From: Prescottella sp. R16
GTDB taxonomy: Bacteria; Actinomycetota; Actinomycetes; Mycobacteriales; Mycobacteriaceae
Direction: 5' to 3'
Assembly (NCBI RefSeq): GCF_030656875.1
Contig: NZ_CP130943.1
Span: 2,356,001 to 2,420,000 of the forward strand
Length of the DNA: 64,000 nucleotides
This document shows positions 35,743 to 43,965 of the stretch, in pieces. The position numbers and the translations under genes were made by a program. The number at the start of each line of letters is the position of its first letter. Positions within the stretch are counted from its first letter, which is position 1. The notes beneath the pieces were generated by a model, which was given only the letters and a program-made list of their open reading frames with translations, was not told the origin of the DNA and searched no databases.

Positions 35743-35767
35743 TGACACGACCTGCAGAAACGTGTCA
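35743..35767 (+). promoter_or_regulatory. Inverted repeat upstream of MFS gene
   Basis: TGACACG and CGTGTCA separated by 11 nt, 220 bp upstream of the transporter start. The size and symmetry fit a dimeric repressor site; no linked regulator gene is present. Confidence 0.35.
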
Positions 35768-35986
35768 TAACGGCAGGTGTCCGGAGGGCGCGTGTCTTCG
35801 GGGTCCCACTGAGTGCAACCGTGGCCGGGGCGGGGGTAGTGAGTTGCCACACTGTGATCCACCGAACAGGGGTGGCGTGCGTGTGCGCGCTGTCCCGCTG
35901 TGGGTGCGACGACCTCGCTACCTGCAGGCCCCACCCGTTACACCGGCCCGTCGACAGGGCCGTCAAGAGTCTGGATATCTACTTCA

Positions 35987-37423
35987 GTGACAGCTACAGC
36001 AGAAACCCGCGTCTCGGGCACCGCCCCGGCGCGCGGTCGATTCAACCGGAAGCGCCCGGCATGGGTGATCATCGGCGTTCTGATGCTGGTCGAGATCATC
36101 AGCGCGTTCGAGACGTCGATGGTGTACGCCGCGATTCCGACGTTCATCCAAGAGTTCGACAGTGACGCGGCCACGGTGGGGTGGGCCGTGACCGCGTTCC
36201 TGTTGGTGGCGGCGGCGTCCGCGGCGGTGTGTGGCCGGCTCGGCGACATGTACGGCCGGGAACGGGTGCTGGTGGTGTTGCTGGGTGCGGCGGCGCTCGG
36301 TTCGTTCATCAGTGCGATCGGTGACGGGATCGGCAGCATCATCGTGGGTCGGGCGATCCAGGGTGTGGCGGGTGCGATCCTGCCGCTGTGTATCGGTTTG
36401 GCGCGGGAGCATCTGCCGGCGGCGAAGGTGCCGGTGGCGGTGGCGGTGATCTCGGGTTCCGCGGTGGCGGCCGGGTCGGCGTCGTTGTTGGTGGCGGGTG
36501 TGATGCTCGATCACGCGAGCTGGCACATGATCTTCATCGTGGCCGCGGTGTATGCGCTGCTGGCGCTGCTGCTGGTGCTGTTCGTGTTGCCGTGGCGGCC
36601 GCCGGCGGGGACGACGCAGCGGATCGACTATGTGGGGACGGTGGCGTTCGCTCCGGCGATCGCGGCGGTGTTGTTGGGTATCAACAAGTCCGGTACGTGG
36701 GGGTGGACGGATGCGCGGACGTTGGGGCTGATCGTCGGTGGTCTGGTGGTGCTCGCGCTGTGGGTGCTGTGGGAGCTGCGGGTCACCGATCCGATTGTGA
36801 ACGTGCGGATGTTCACCGATCGCAAGGTGGCGTTGACGATGTTGGCGACGGTGTCGATCGCGGTGGGTCCGCTGGGGGTCACCACGATGATCATTCCGTT
36901 GATCCTGCAGACGCCGACGACGGCGCCGTTCGGTCTGGGTATCTCCCCCACCAATGCGGGGTGGCTGTCGTTCATCGGTTCGATGTTCGGGTTCGTGTGT
37001 ACGCCGCTCAGTGGTCGGATTTCGCGGGCGGTCGGGTCGCGGGCGTCGATGCTGCTGGGGACGGCGTTGTTCACGATCTCGAGTGCGATGTTGATCGTGT
37101 TCCACGATTCGGTGGTCGGCATGATGGCGATGATCATCACGGTGTCGGTGGGTACGGCGTTCGCGTTCACGGCGTTGCCGAATCTGATCGTGGAGGCGGT
37201 TCCGGAGAGCCATACGAGTGAGGCGACGGGCACGAATTCGGTGGTGCGGACCGGCGGTCAGGGTATCGGTACGTCGATCGCGACGATGCTGTTGGCGTCG
37301 TCGGCGGTCGGTGGCGTGTCGTCGGTGACGGGTCTGAACACGGTGGCGACGATGATGGTGGTGATGGGTCTGGTGACGTTCGGGTTCACGTTGTTGATCC
37401 GGCCGGGCCGGGTGTCCGTGTAG
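35987..37423 (+). CDS. MFS drug/H+ antiporter, DHA2-like
   Basis: 478 residues from GTG 35987 (VTATAETRVSG); the in-frame codons before it are not protein-like. About 14 hydrophobic segments. Motif A appears as GRLGDMYGRERVLV (about 82-95) after TM2, and motif C-like Gly/Pro-rich sequence GSAVAAGSASLLVAGVML follows in TM5. PLSGRISRAVGSR is the second-half equivalent of motif A. The family exports drugs and metabolites. The substrate is unknown. Confidence 0.9.
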   Translation: MTATAETRVSGTAPARGRFNRKRPAWVIIGVLMLVEIISAFETSMVYAAIPTFIQEFDSDAATVGWAVTAFLLVAAASAAVCGRLGDMYGRERVLVVLLGAAALGSFISAIGDGIGSIIVGRAIQGVAGAILPLCIGLAREHLPAAKVPVAVAVISGSAVAAGSASLLVAGVMLDHASWHMIFIVAAVYALLALLLVLFVLPWRPPAGTTQRIDYVGTVAFAPAIAAVLLGINKSGTWGWTDARTLGLIVGGLVVLALWVLWELRVTDPIVNVRMFTDRKVALTMLATVSIAVGPLGVTTMIIPLILQTPTTAPFGLGISPTNAGWLSFIGSMFGFVCTPLSGRISRAVGSRASMLLGTALFTISSAMLIVFHDSVVGMMAMIITVSVGTAFAFTALPNLIVEAVPESHTSEATGTNSVVRTGGQGIGTSIATMLLASSAVGGVSSVTGLNTVATMMVVMGLVTFGFTLLIRPGRVSV

Positions 37424-37447
37424 GTCTGCTCGCGCGGGAGTGTGCCG

Positions 37448-37478
37448 AGGGGCGGTGGGAGTTTCTCCTGCCGCCCCT
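37448..37478 (+). terminator. Terminator of the MFS gene
   Basis: A 14-bp hairpin, AGGGGCGGTGGGAG-TTT-CTCCTGCCGCCCCT with two G-T pairs, 24 bp after the stop, followed by TGTCGTG. Confidence 0.7.
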
Positions 37479-37573
37479 TGTCGTGTGTGGGGTTCGGTTG
37501 GCGCGACGGCGGGGGTGGTGGGCGGTTACCGTGGCAGGGTCGGCTCGTTTCGTCGAGTGTCGAGGAGCACGCC

Positions 37574-38953
37574 ATGAGTTCTTCTTCGGGGCAGCGTCAT
37601 CGTGTGGTGGTGATCGGTTCGGGGTTCGGTGGGTTGTTCGCGACGCAGGCGTTGAAGCGGGCGCCGGTGGATGTCACGGTGGTGGCGCGGACGACGCATC
37701 ATCTGTTCCAGCCGTTGTTGTATCAGGTGGCGACGGGGATTCTGTCGGTCGGCGATATTGCGCCGGCGACGCGGTTGGTGTTGCGGAAGCAGAAGAATGC
37801 CGAGGTGTTGCTCGGTGATGTGGAGTCGATCGATCTGGCGGCGCGGACGGTGACGTCGCGGTTGTTGGATCGGGTGACGGTGACCGAGTTCGATTCGTTG
37901 ATCGTGGCGGCGGGGGCCGGGCAGTCGTATTTCGGGAACGATCAGTTCGCGGAGTTCGCGCCGGGGATGAAGACGATCGACGATGCGCTGGAGTTGCGGG
38001 GGCGGATTCTGGGGTCGTTCGAGCAGGCGGAGTTGTCGGACGATCCGGCGGAGCGGGAGCGGTTGCTGACGTTCGTGGTGGTCGGGGCGGGGCCGACGGG
38101 GGTGGAGATGGCCGGGCAGATCGCGGAGATGGCGCATCGGACGTTGAAGGGGGCGTTCCGGCGGATCGATCCGTCGGATGCGCGGGTGATCCTGGTGGAC
38201 GGGGCGCCGACGGTGTTGCCGGTGTACGGGGGCAAGTTGAGCCGGAAGGCGGCGGAGCGGCTCGAGAAGATCGGGGTGGAGATCCAGCCGAACGCGATGG
38301 TGACGGGGGTGGATGTCGACGGGTTGACGGTCAAGTATCGGGACGGGTCGGAGAAGCGGATCGAGGCGCAGTGCAAGGTGTGGTCTGCGGGGGTGCAGGC
38401 GAGTCCGTTGGGCCGGCAGTTGGGTGAGCAGTCGGGGGCGGAGGTGGATCGGGCGGGCCGGGTGCACGTGCAGCCGGATCTGACGTTGCCGGGGTATCCG
38501 AACGTGTTCGTGGTCGGCGACATGATGGCGTTGGACAAGTTGCCGGGGCTGGCGCAGGTGGCGATGCAGGGCGGCAAGTATGCGGCCAAGCAGATCCGGG
38601 AGGACGTGAAGGCGGCGCAGTCGGGTGCGGTGCCCGGGGAGCGGGCGCCGTTCCACTATTTCGACAAGGGGTCGATGGCGACGGTCTCGCGGCACAATGC
38701 GGTCGCGAAGATCGGGAAGCTGGAGATCACCGGGGTGCTGGGGTGGATCGTGTGGTTGGTGATCCATCTGATGTATCTGATCGGGTTCCGGAGTCGGTTG
38801 TCGACGATGATGTCGTGGACGGTGTCGTTCATGGGGCGGGGTCGGGCGCAGATGGCGTCGACGGAGCAGCAGGTGTTCGCGCGCAACGCGCTCGATGCTC
38901 TGCAGGAGCAGCATCGAGCGCGGCGCGGTGAGGGGTCGCGGGAGGCGGGCTGA
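37574..38953 (+). CDS. ndh: Type II NADH dehydrogenase
   Basis: 459 residues from ATG 37574 (GAGGAG upstream). FAD-binding VVVIGSGFGGLFATQAL (10-26), HHLFQPLLYQVATG (quinone-site region), NADH-binding FVVVGAGPTGVEMAGQIAEMA (about 170-190), the second FAD element VFVVGDMM (about 312-319), and a C-terminal membrane-anchoring amphipathic helix (GWIVWLVIHLMYLIGFRSR). NDH-2 transfers electrons from NADH to menaquinone without proton pumping. It lies next to a thioesterase, as in M. tuberculosis where ndh and Rv1847 are near each other. Confidence 0.96.
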   Translation: MSSSSGQRHRVVVIGSGFGGLFATQALKRAPVDVTVVARTTHHLFQPLLYQVATGILSVGDIAPATRLVLRKQKNAEVLLGDVESIDLAARTVTSRLLDRVTVTEFDSLIVAAGAGQSYFGNDQFAEFAPGMKTIDDALELRGRILGSFEQAELSDDPAERERLLTFVVVGAGPTGVEMAGQIAEMAHRTLKGAFRRIDPSDARVILVDGAPTVLPVYGGKLSRKAAERLEKIGVEIQPNAMVTGVDVDGLTVKYRDGSEKRIEAQCKVWSAGVQASPLGRQLGEQSGAEVDRAGRVHVQPDLTLPGYPNVFVVGDMMALDKLPGLAQVAMQGGKYAAKQIREDVKAAQSGAVPGERAPFHYFDKGSMATVSRHNAVAKIGKLEITGVLGWIVWLVIHLMYLIGFRSRLSTMMSWTVSFMGRGRAQMASTEQQVFARNALDALQEQHRARRGEGSREAG

Positions 38954-38974
38954 TCGCCTCTCCCCCTCTCTGGG

Positions 38975-39436
38975 TCAGTTCTTGCCGATGGCGTCGGTGT
39001 CGGTGATGTTCGCGAGGCGGACCTGGCCGCGGGCGACGAGGCGGTCTTGTTCGTCGGTGACGGTGACGGCCCAGAGTTGTTGGGTGCGGCCGCGGTGGAC
39101 GGGGGTGGCGTCGGCGGTGAGGACGCCGTCGCGGGCGGCGCGGAGGAAGTCGGTGTTGTTGTTGACGCCGACGACGTGGCCGCGGTCGCCGAGCCAGAGG
39201 CTGGCGGCGATGCTGGCGACGGATTCGATGACGGCGCAGTGGACGCCGCCGTGCATGATGCCCCACGGCTGGTAGAGGTCGGGGGTGACGGTCCAGTGGG
39301 CGCGGACGTGGTCGGGGGTCAGTGCGGTGTATTCGAGGCCGAGGGCTTCGCCGAAGCCTTTGTTGAGGAAGGCGTTGACGGCGGTGGGGTCGGTGTCGTC
39401 GCCGGGGATGGGTATGCGTGGTGTTTCGGTGGTCAT
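38975..39436 (-). CDS. PaaI-type hotdog thioesterase
   Basis: 153 residues from the ATG ending at 39436, with GGGAG upstream. QPWGIMHGGVHCAVIESVAS is the hotdog helix with the HGG motif used by PaaI/YbgC-like acyl-CoA thioesterases, followed by GVNNNTDFLRAARDGVLTADATPVHRGRTQQLW. It should hydrolyse acyl- or aryl-CoA thioesters. It converges with ndh, with 21 bp between stops. Confidence 0.9.
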   Translation of the reverse strand: MTTETPRIPIPGDDTDPTAVNAFLNKGFGEALGLEYTALTPDHVRAHWTVTPDLYQPWGIMHGGVHCAVIESVASIAASLWLGDRGHVVGVNNNTDFLRAARDGVLTADATPVHRGRTQQLWAVTVTDEQDRLVARGQVRLANITDTDAIGKN

Positions 39437-39527
39437 GGGTGCTCCCTGATGGTGTCGACGGGGTCGTATGTCCATCGTGGGTCACGGCCGGTTCGGGTGT
39501 GTGGGCGACCCGCCGTGGGGAAAGAAT

Positions 39528-39562
39528 CGGCGGGTTCCGCGCGGTGTGCGCGGAACCCGCCG
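39528..39562 (-). terminator. Strong hairpin downstream of the FhuF-like gene
   Basis: A perfect 15-bp stem (CGGCGGGTTCCGCGC / GCGCGGAACCCGCCG) with a 5-nt loop. Read on the minus strand it is followed by ATTCTTT, fitting termination of the gene ending at 39677. Confidence 0.75.
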
Positions 39563-39641
39563 GGGCAGGGACCGAGTTGGTGGCGGAGTCGCTGCAGCCC
39601 TCAGGTCTCCGGCTCGGTCCGGCAGTATCGACCACCCGACC

Positions 39642-39660
39642 ATAGGGCAGGCTGCCCTAA
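39642..39660 (-). promoter_or_regulatory. Palindrome resembling an IdeR/DtxR box
   Basis: On the minus strand TTAGGGCAGCCTGCCCTAT matches 13 of 19 positions of the box consensus TTAGGTTAGGCTAACCTAA. It sits just after the FhuF-like stop and 200 bp upstream of the thioesterase. It could instead be the first hairpin of the terminator region. Confidence 0.35.
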
Positions 39661-39676
39661 GATCGCAAGGGTGTCG

Positions 39677-40414
39677 TCAGCAGGCGGCGGCGAGCGGGGC
39701 GCGGGCCCGCACCGGCATGCCGAGCAGCTCGAACGCGTCGAGCAGGCCCTGCCCGCGGCGGTGTGCGACCGACCGGGACGTGCCCGCCCGCACCGGCACC
39801 TGGGTGGCGGCGCCGAGGACGGCGTCGGCCACCAGGGCGGCGAACCGGGTGGGGTCGACCGGTGCGACGGCCCCGAGTGCGGTGCGGGCGGCGGTGAGCG
39901 AGGTCAGGCAGCGGTGCGCGGTCCACACGTGCAGGGCGCGTTCGCACGGGAGGGTGACGGTGCCCGGCGTGCCGGCGAGCGGGTCGTCGGCCAGGACGCG
40001 CAGCCGGGGATCGTCGAGGCCGGCCCAGTCGATGCCGGCGTCGTTGTCGAGGTGGAGCCAGAGATTGTCGACGCCGGGATCCCAGGCGCGGGCCTCGAGG
40101 ACGGCGAGGGCGGCGACCCGTCCGACGATCGCGTGGACGAGGGCGGCGGCGACCTGGACGGCGGCGGCGTGCGGCGAGCGCAGGTCGTCGAGGACGCGGG
40201 CGTACATGTGGCCGATGCGGTGCCCCGGGGCCCCGGACGTCCCGGGTGTTTCCGTGCAGGCGGCGAGGGGCCACCAGCGTCGGCGGCCCTGGTCGGCCAT
40301 GGTGGCGACGGCGTAGACGCGGGGATAGTCCGGGGAGATGTCGCGCAGGCGGGCACACGAATGTGCGAGCGGGGTCGTCGTCGAGGGCTCGTCGTGTGTT
40401 CGATCATGAAGCAT
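39677..40414 (-). CDS. FhuF/IucA-C-terminal-like iron-utilisation protein
   Basis: 245 residues. The helical pattern AAAVQVAAALVHAIVGRVAALAVLEA (about 82-107), LWLHLDNDAG and HRCLTSLTAARTALGAV recalls siderophore reductases of the FhuF/IucC-like group that release iron from imported chelates. The C-terminal Cys cluster that binds [2Fe-2S] in FhuF is missing: only a final Cys remains. Divergence from an iron-siderophore importer and an IdeR-like box directly upstream support an iron role. Activity is uncertain. Confidence 0.65.
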   Translation of the reverse strand: MLHDRTHDEPSTTTPLAHSCARLRDISPDYPRVYAVATMADQGRRRWWPLAACTETPGTSGAPGHRIGHMYARVLDDLRSPHAAAVQVAAALVHAIVGRVAALAVLEARAWDPGVDNLWLHLDNDAGIDWAGLDDPRLRVLADDPLAGTPGTVTLPCERALHVWTAHRCLTSLTAARTALGAVAPVDPTRFAALVADAVLGAATQVPVRAGTSRSVAHRRGQGLLDAFELLGMPVRARAPLAAAC

Positions 40415-40432
40415 GAGCGTAGGCTAGCCTAA
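40414..40432 (-). promoter_or_regulatory. IdeR/DtxR iron box 1
   Basis: TGAGCGTAGGCTAGCCTAA matches 15 of 19 positions of TTAGGTTAGGCTAACCTAA, with a perfect TAGGCTAGCCTA core at 40420-40431. It abuts the start codon of the FhuF-like gene, so iron-loaded IdeR should block it. Confidence 0.75.
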
Positions 40433-40468
40433 CTGCCCGGCCGTCCGGTCCTGCCGACACGCCTTCGG

Positions 40469-40487
40469 TTAGCCTTCCGTAACCTCG
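40469..40487 (+). promoter_or_regulatory. IdeR/DtxR iron box 2
   Basis: TTAGCCTTCCGTAACCTCG keeps both half-site signatures (TTAG and TAACCT; 11 of 19 consensus positions), about 50 bp upstream of the first permease gene. It probably controls the importer operon. Confidence 0.6.
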
Positions 40488-40535
40488 ACCCCGAACCGCC
40501 TGTGTTTCCGTGTTCTCGCTAGGAGCCACCCAGCC

Positions 40536-42008
40536 GTGACGACGACCCGCCTCCCGGACCTCCCCCCGGACGCGCCCGGGCCCACCCGTGCGCCCGACGG
40601 CGGAACCCTCGACATCCCCACCGGGCCCGCACCCGCCGTCCTGCGCGGCGTCGCCGCCGTCGCCGACCTCGGTGTCGTCGCACTGCCCCTGGTGGTCGGC
40701 TGGTACCTCGTGGCGTCCCTCGCCGACGCCAACGGCGGCGGCCAGGCCGACCGGCTCGTGTTCGGCGGCGCCGCCGTCGCCGTCGCCGCCGGGCTCGCGG
40801 TGTGGAACCACGGATTCCGGGAAGGCCGCACCGGCGCCAGCGTCGGCAAGGGCTGGGCCGGACTGGTCACCCGGGACGCCGGCACCGGCGCCCCGATCGG
40901 CACGTCCCGAGCCCTGCGCCGGTGGACCGGGGGCCGCACCGAGGTGGTGCGGCAGCGCACCGCCGACGCGGACGGGTTCACCCCGATCGCCCCCGACACG
41001 TCCCTGTCCGCGGTCCGCCGCCGACGACTCCTCGGCCTGGCCGCGCTCGTGGTGCTGCTGGTGCTGGTCGGGTTCGCGAGCATCGCGGTCGGGGCGCGTC
41101 CACTGACCCTGGCGGAGATCGTCCACGCCCTGTTCGAGAACACCGGCGGGGAAACCGACATCATCGTCCAGTCCCTGCGGATCCCCCGCACCCTCCTCGG
41201 CCTGGTCGTCGGGATCGCGCTCGGCGTCGCCGGGGCCCTCATCCAGGGCCACACCCGCAACCCCCTCGCCGACGCCGGCCTGCTCGGACTCAACGCCGGT
41301 GCCGCGTTCCTCGTCGTCCTGGCGATCTACGCATTCGGGCTGTCCACGCCCAGCCAATACCTGTGGTTCGCGTTCGCCGGGTCCGCGCTCGCCTCGATCA
41401 CCGTGTTCGGGATGTCGTCGATCGGCGGCGGCAAGGCCAGCCCGCTCAGTCTCGCGCTCGCCGGGGCCGCGGTCGCGTTCTTCCTGCAGGCCATGACGAA
41501 CGCCGTCGTCCTGCTCGATCAGACCAGCCTCGACGGCTACCGGTTCTGGGTCGTCGGATCGGTCGCCGGCCGCGGCTACGACGTGCTGTGGCAGGTGCTG
41601 CCGTTCCTCGTGCTCGGGGTGGTGATCGCGGTGGCGAGCACCCCCGGCCTGAACGTGATCAGCCTCGGAGAGGACGTCGCCCGCACCCTCGGCACCAACG
41701 TCGCGCTCTCCCGCACCGTCGGTATCGTCGCGATCACCCTGCTCACCGGCGCCGCCACCGCGGCCTGCGGCCCGATCGCGTTCATCGGCCTGGTCGTGCC
41801 GCACGTCGCGCGCGCGATCACCGGACCCGACTACCGCTGGCTCGTCCCCTACGCCGGACTGCTCGGCGGGCTGATGCTGGTGACCGCCGACGTGATCGGC
41901 CGGGTCGTCGTGCGTCCCGGCGAACTACAGGTCGGCATCGTGCTGGCCGTGTTCGGTACCCCGTTCTTCATCGCGCTGGTGCGGCGCAGGAAGCTGGCGA
42001 GCCTGTGA
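40536..42008 (+). CDS. Iron-siderophore ABC permease with N-terminal RDD domain
   Basis: 490 residues from GTG 40536. Residues about 35-130 form an RDD-like membrane domain (VLRGVAAVADLGVVALPLVVG, GRTGASVGKGWAGLVTRDAGTG, ending RALRRW). Residues 155-490 are a complete FecCD permease: IPRTLLGLVVGIALGVAGALIQG, NPLADAGLLGLNAGAAF, GPIAFIGLVVPHVAR and GELQVGIVLAVFGTPFF. The fusion is unusual. The stop overlaps the next permease start (GTGA). No substrate-binding lipoprotein gene is present. Confidence 0.93.
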   Translation: MTTTRLPDLPPDAPGPTRAPDGGTLDIPTGPAPAVLRGVAAVADLGVVALPLVVGWYLVASLADANGGGQADRLVFGGAAVAVAAGLAVWNHGFREGRTGASVGKGWAGLVTRDAGTGAPIGTSRALRRWTGGRTEVVRQRTADADGFTPIAPDTSLSAVRRRRLLGLAALVVLLVLVGFASIAVGARPLTLAEIVHALFENTGGETDIIVQSLRIPRTLLGLVVGIALGVAGALIQGHTRNPLADAGLLGLNAGAAFLVVLAIYAFGLSTPSQYLWFAFAGSALASITVFGMSSIGGGKASPLSLALAGAAVAFFLQAMTNAVVLLDQTSLDGYRFWVVGSVAGRGYDVLWQVLPFLVLGVVIAVASTPGLNVISLGEDVARTLGTNVALSRTVGIVAITLLTGAATAACGPIAFIGLVVPHVARAITGPDYRWLVPYAGLLGGLMLVTADVIGRVVVRPGELQVGIVLAVFGTPFFIALVRRRKLASL

Positions 42009-43105
42009 GTGTCCTCGATTCCCGCCGCCCCGGGGGCGCCGCCGCACCCACCTCGGTGCCGTCACGTCCCGCGTTCCGTCTCGGCCCGATCTCGCTGGTG
42101 TGGCGGCCGTACATGATCGTGGTGAACCTGGTCCTGGTGGCGCTGCTGTTCCTGCTGGTGTGCCTCGGGATCGGGCGCGGCGACTTCCCGCTGTCGGTGC
42201 CCGACGTCGCGCAGGTGCTGTTCGGGGGCGGCTCGAAGGTGCAGCGGTTCATCGTGATGGATCTGCGGCTGCCGCGGGCGGTGACCGCCGTCCTGATCGG
42301 GGTGGCGCTGGGGATCTCCGGTGCGATCACCCAGTCCATCGCCCGCAACGCCCTCGCCAGTCCCGACGTCCTCGGCATCACCGCCGGCTCGAGTGTGGCC
42401 GCGGTCGCGTTGATCGTCCTCGGCGGCGGCTCGTTCGTCGGCGTGTTCGCGACCCTCGGGGTCCCGCTCGCCGCCCTGGCCGGGGGCCTGATCACCGCGG
42501 CCGCGATCTATCTGCTGGCGTGGCGGCGGGGGGTCGACGGATTCCGGCTGGTCCTCATCGGTATCGGCGCGAACGCGATGCTGGTGGCGATCACCCACTG
42601 GCTGCTCATCTCCGCGGACATCAACGACGTCTCCCGCGCCAAGGTGTGGCTCAACGGCTCCCTCAACGGCGCCGGATGGGCGCAGGTGTGGCCGGTGGCG
42701 ATCGCGCTCGTCGTGGTCGGCGGCTGGGCGCTGATCGCCACGTTCACGCTCGGTGCGCTGCGCCTCGGCGACGACAACGCCCGCTCCCTCGGGGTGCGGC
42801 AGCAGTCGGCGCAGGCGAAACTGCTGCTCGCGTCGGTGGTTCTCGCCGCCGTCGCGACCGCCGCCGCCGGCCCGATCGGCTTCGTCGCGCTCGCCGCCCC
42901 GCAGGTCGCGCTGCGGCTGGTGCGGTCCGCCGGCCCGCCGATCGTCGCCTCCGCGCTCACCGGCGCCGTCCTGGTCGTCGGCGCCGACATCGTCGCCCGC
43001 ACCGTGCTGCCGGTGGAACTGCCCGTCGGTATCGTCACCTCCGCGCTCGGCGGTCCGTTCCTGCTGTATCTGCTCGTCCGCCACAATCGGAAGGTCTCCG
43101 CATGA
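42005..43105 (+). CDS. Iron-siderophore ABC permease (FecCD)
   Basis: 366 residues from GTG 42005, overlapping the preceding stop. Typical FecCD features: LRLPRAVTAVLIGVALGISGAITQ, NALASPDVLGITAGSSVAAVAL, GPIGFVALAAPQVALRL and ELPVGIVTSALGGPFLLYLL, with about nine transmembrane helices. With the upstream fusion permease it forms a heterodimeric channel. Its stop overlaps the ATPase start (ATGA). Confidence 0.95.
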   Translation: MSVLDSRRPGGAAAPTSVPSRPAFRLGPISLVWRPYMIVVNLVLVALLFLLVCLGIGRGDFPLSVPDVAQVLFGGGSKVQRFIVMDLRLPRAVTAVLIGVALGISGAITQSIARNALASPDVLGITAGSSVAAVALIVLGGGSFVGVFATLGVPLAALAGGLITAAAIYLLAWRRGVDGFRLVLIGIGANAMLVAITHWLLISADINDVSRAKVWLNGSLNGAGWAQVWPVAIALVVVGGWALIATFTLGALRLGDDNARSLGVRQQSAQAKLLLASVVLAAVATAAAGPIGFVALAAPQVALRLVRSAGPPIVASALTGAVLVVGADIVARTVLPVELPVGIVTSALGGPFLLYLLVRHNRKVSA

Positions 43106-43965
43106 CGACCACGATCCCCGCCTCCCCCGCCCCGCGGCTGACCGCGCAGAACCTCACCCTCGGCTACGGCGACCGCATCATCGTCGAGGGCCTGGACGTC
43201 GAGATCCCCACCGGGGTCGTCACCACCGTCATCGGCCCCAACGGGTGCGGTAAGTCGACGCTGCTGCGGGCCCTCGGCCGGCTCCTCAAACCGCGCACCG
43301 GCACCGTCCTGCTCGACGGCAAGGCGATCACCACGATGCGCACCCGGGACGTGGCCCGCACCCTCGGGATGCTGCCGCAGGCCCCCGTCGCCCCCGAGGG
43401 GCTCACCGTCGCCGACCTCGTCGCCCGCGGCCGGCACCCGCACCAGTCGTGGATCCGGCAGTGGTCCTCCGACGACGAGGGCGAGGTCGCCCAGGCCCTC
43501 GCCCTGACCGGGGTGTCCGATCTGGCGGACCGGCCCGTCGACCAGCTCTCCGGCGGGCAGCGGCAGCGGGCCTGGATCTCGATGGCACTCGCCCAGGGCA
43601 CCGACATCCTGCTCCTCGACGAACCCACCACCTACCTGGACCTGTCCCATTCGGTGGAGGTCCTCGATCTCGTCGACCGCATGCACGAGGAGATGGGCCG
43701 CACCGTCGTCATGGTGCTGCACGACCTCAACCTCGCCGTCCGCTACAGCGACCACCTGATCGTCATGACCGGCGGCCGGATCGTCGCGCAGGGACGCCCC
43801 CAGGACATCGTCTCCGTCGACCTGCTCCGCGACGTGTTCGGTCTCGACGCCGCGATCGTCGACGACCCCGTCTCCGACCGTCCGCTGATCGTGCCGATCG
43901 GATCCCGGCACGTGTTCGGGGCCGTCGGCGGGCCGGTCCCCGAACCGGCCGCGGTCACGGAGTGA
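43102..43965 (+). CDS. Iron-siderophore ABC transporter ATPase
   Basis: 287 residues. Walker A GPNGCGKST (about 44-52), Q-loop LGMLPQAPVAPEG, ABC signature LSGGQRQRAW (about 150), Walker B ILLLDEPTTYLDL, and H-loop VMVLHDLNLAVRY. It energises the two permeases with which it is translationally coupled. It ends 11 bp inside the convergent sulfatase gene. Confidence 0.96.
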   Translation: MTTTIPASPAPRLTAQNLTLGYGDRIIVEGLDVEIPTGVVTTVIGPNGCGKSTLLRALGRLLKPRTGTVLLDGKAITTMRTRDVARTLGMLPQAPVAPEGLTVADLVARGRHPHQSWIRQWSSDDEGEVAQALALTGVSDLADRPVDQLSGGQRQRAWISMALAQGTDILLLDEPTTYLDLSHSVEVLDLVDRMHEEMGRTVVMVLHDLNLAVRYSDHLIVMTGGRIVAQGRPQDIVSVDLLRDVFGLDAAIVDDPVSDRPLIVPIGSRHVFGAVGGPVPEPAAVTE

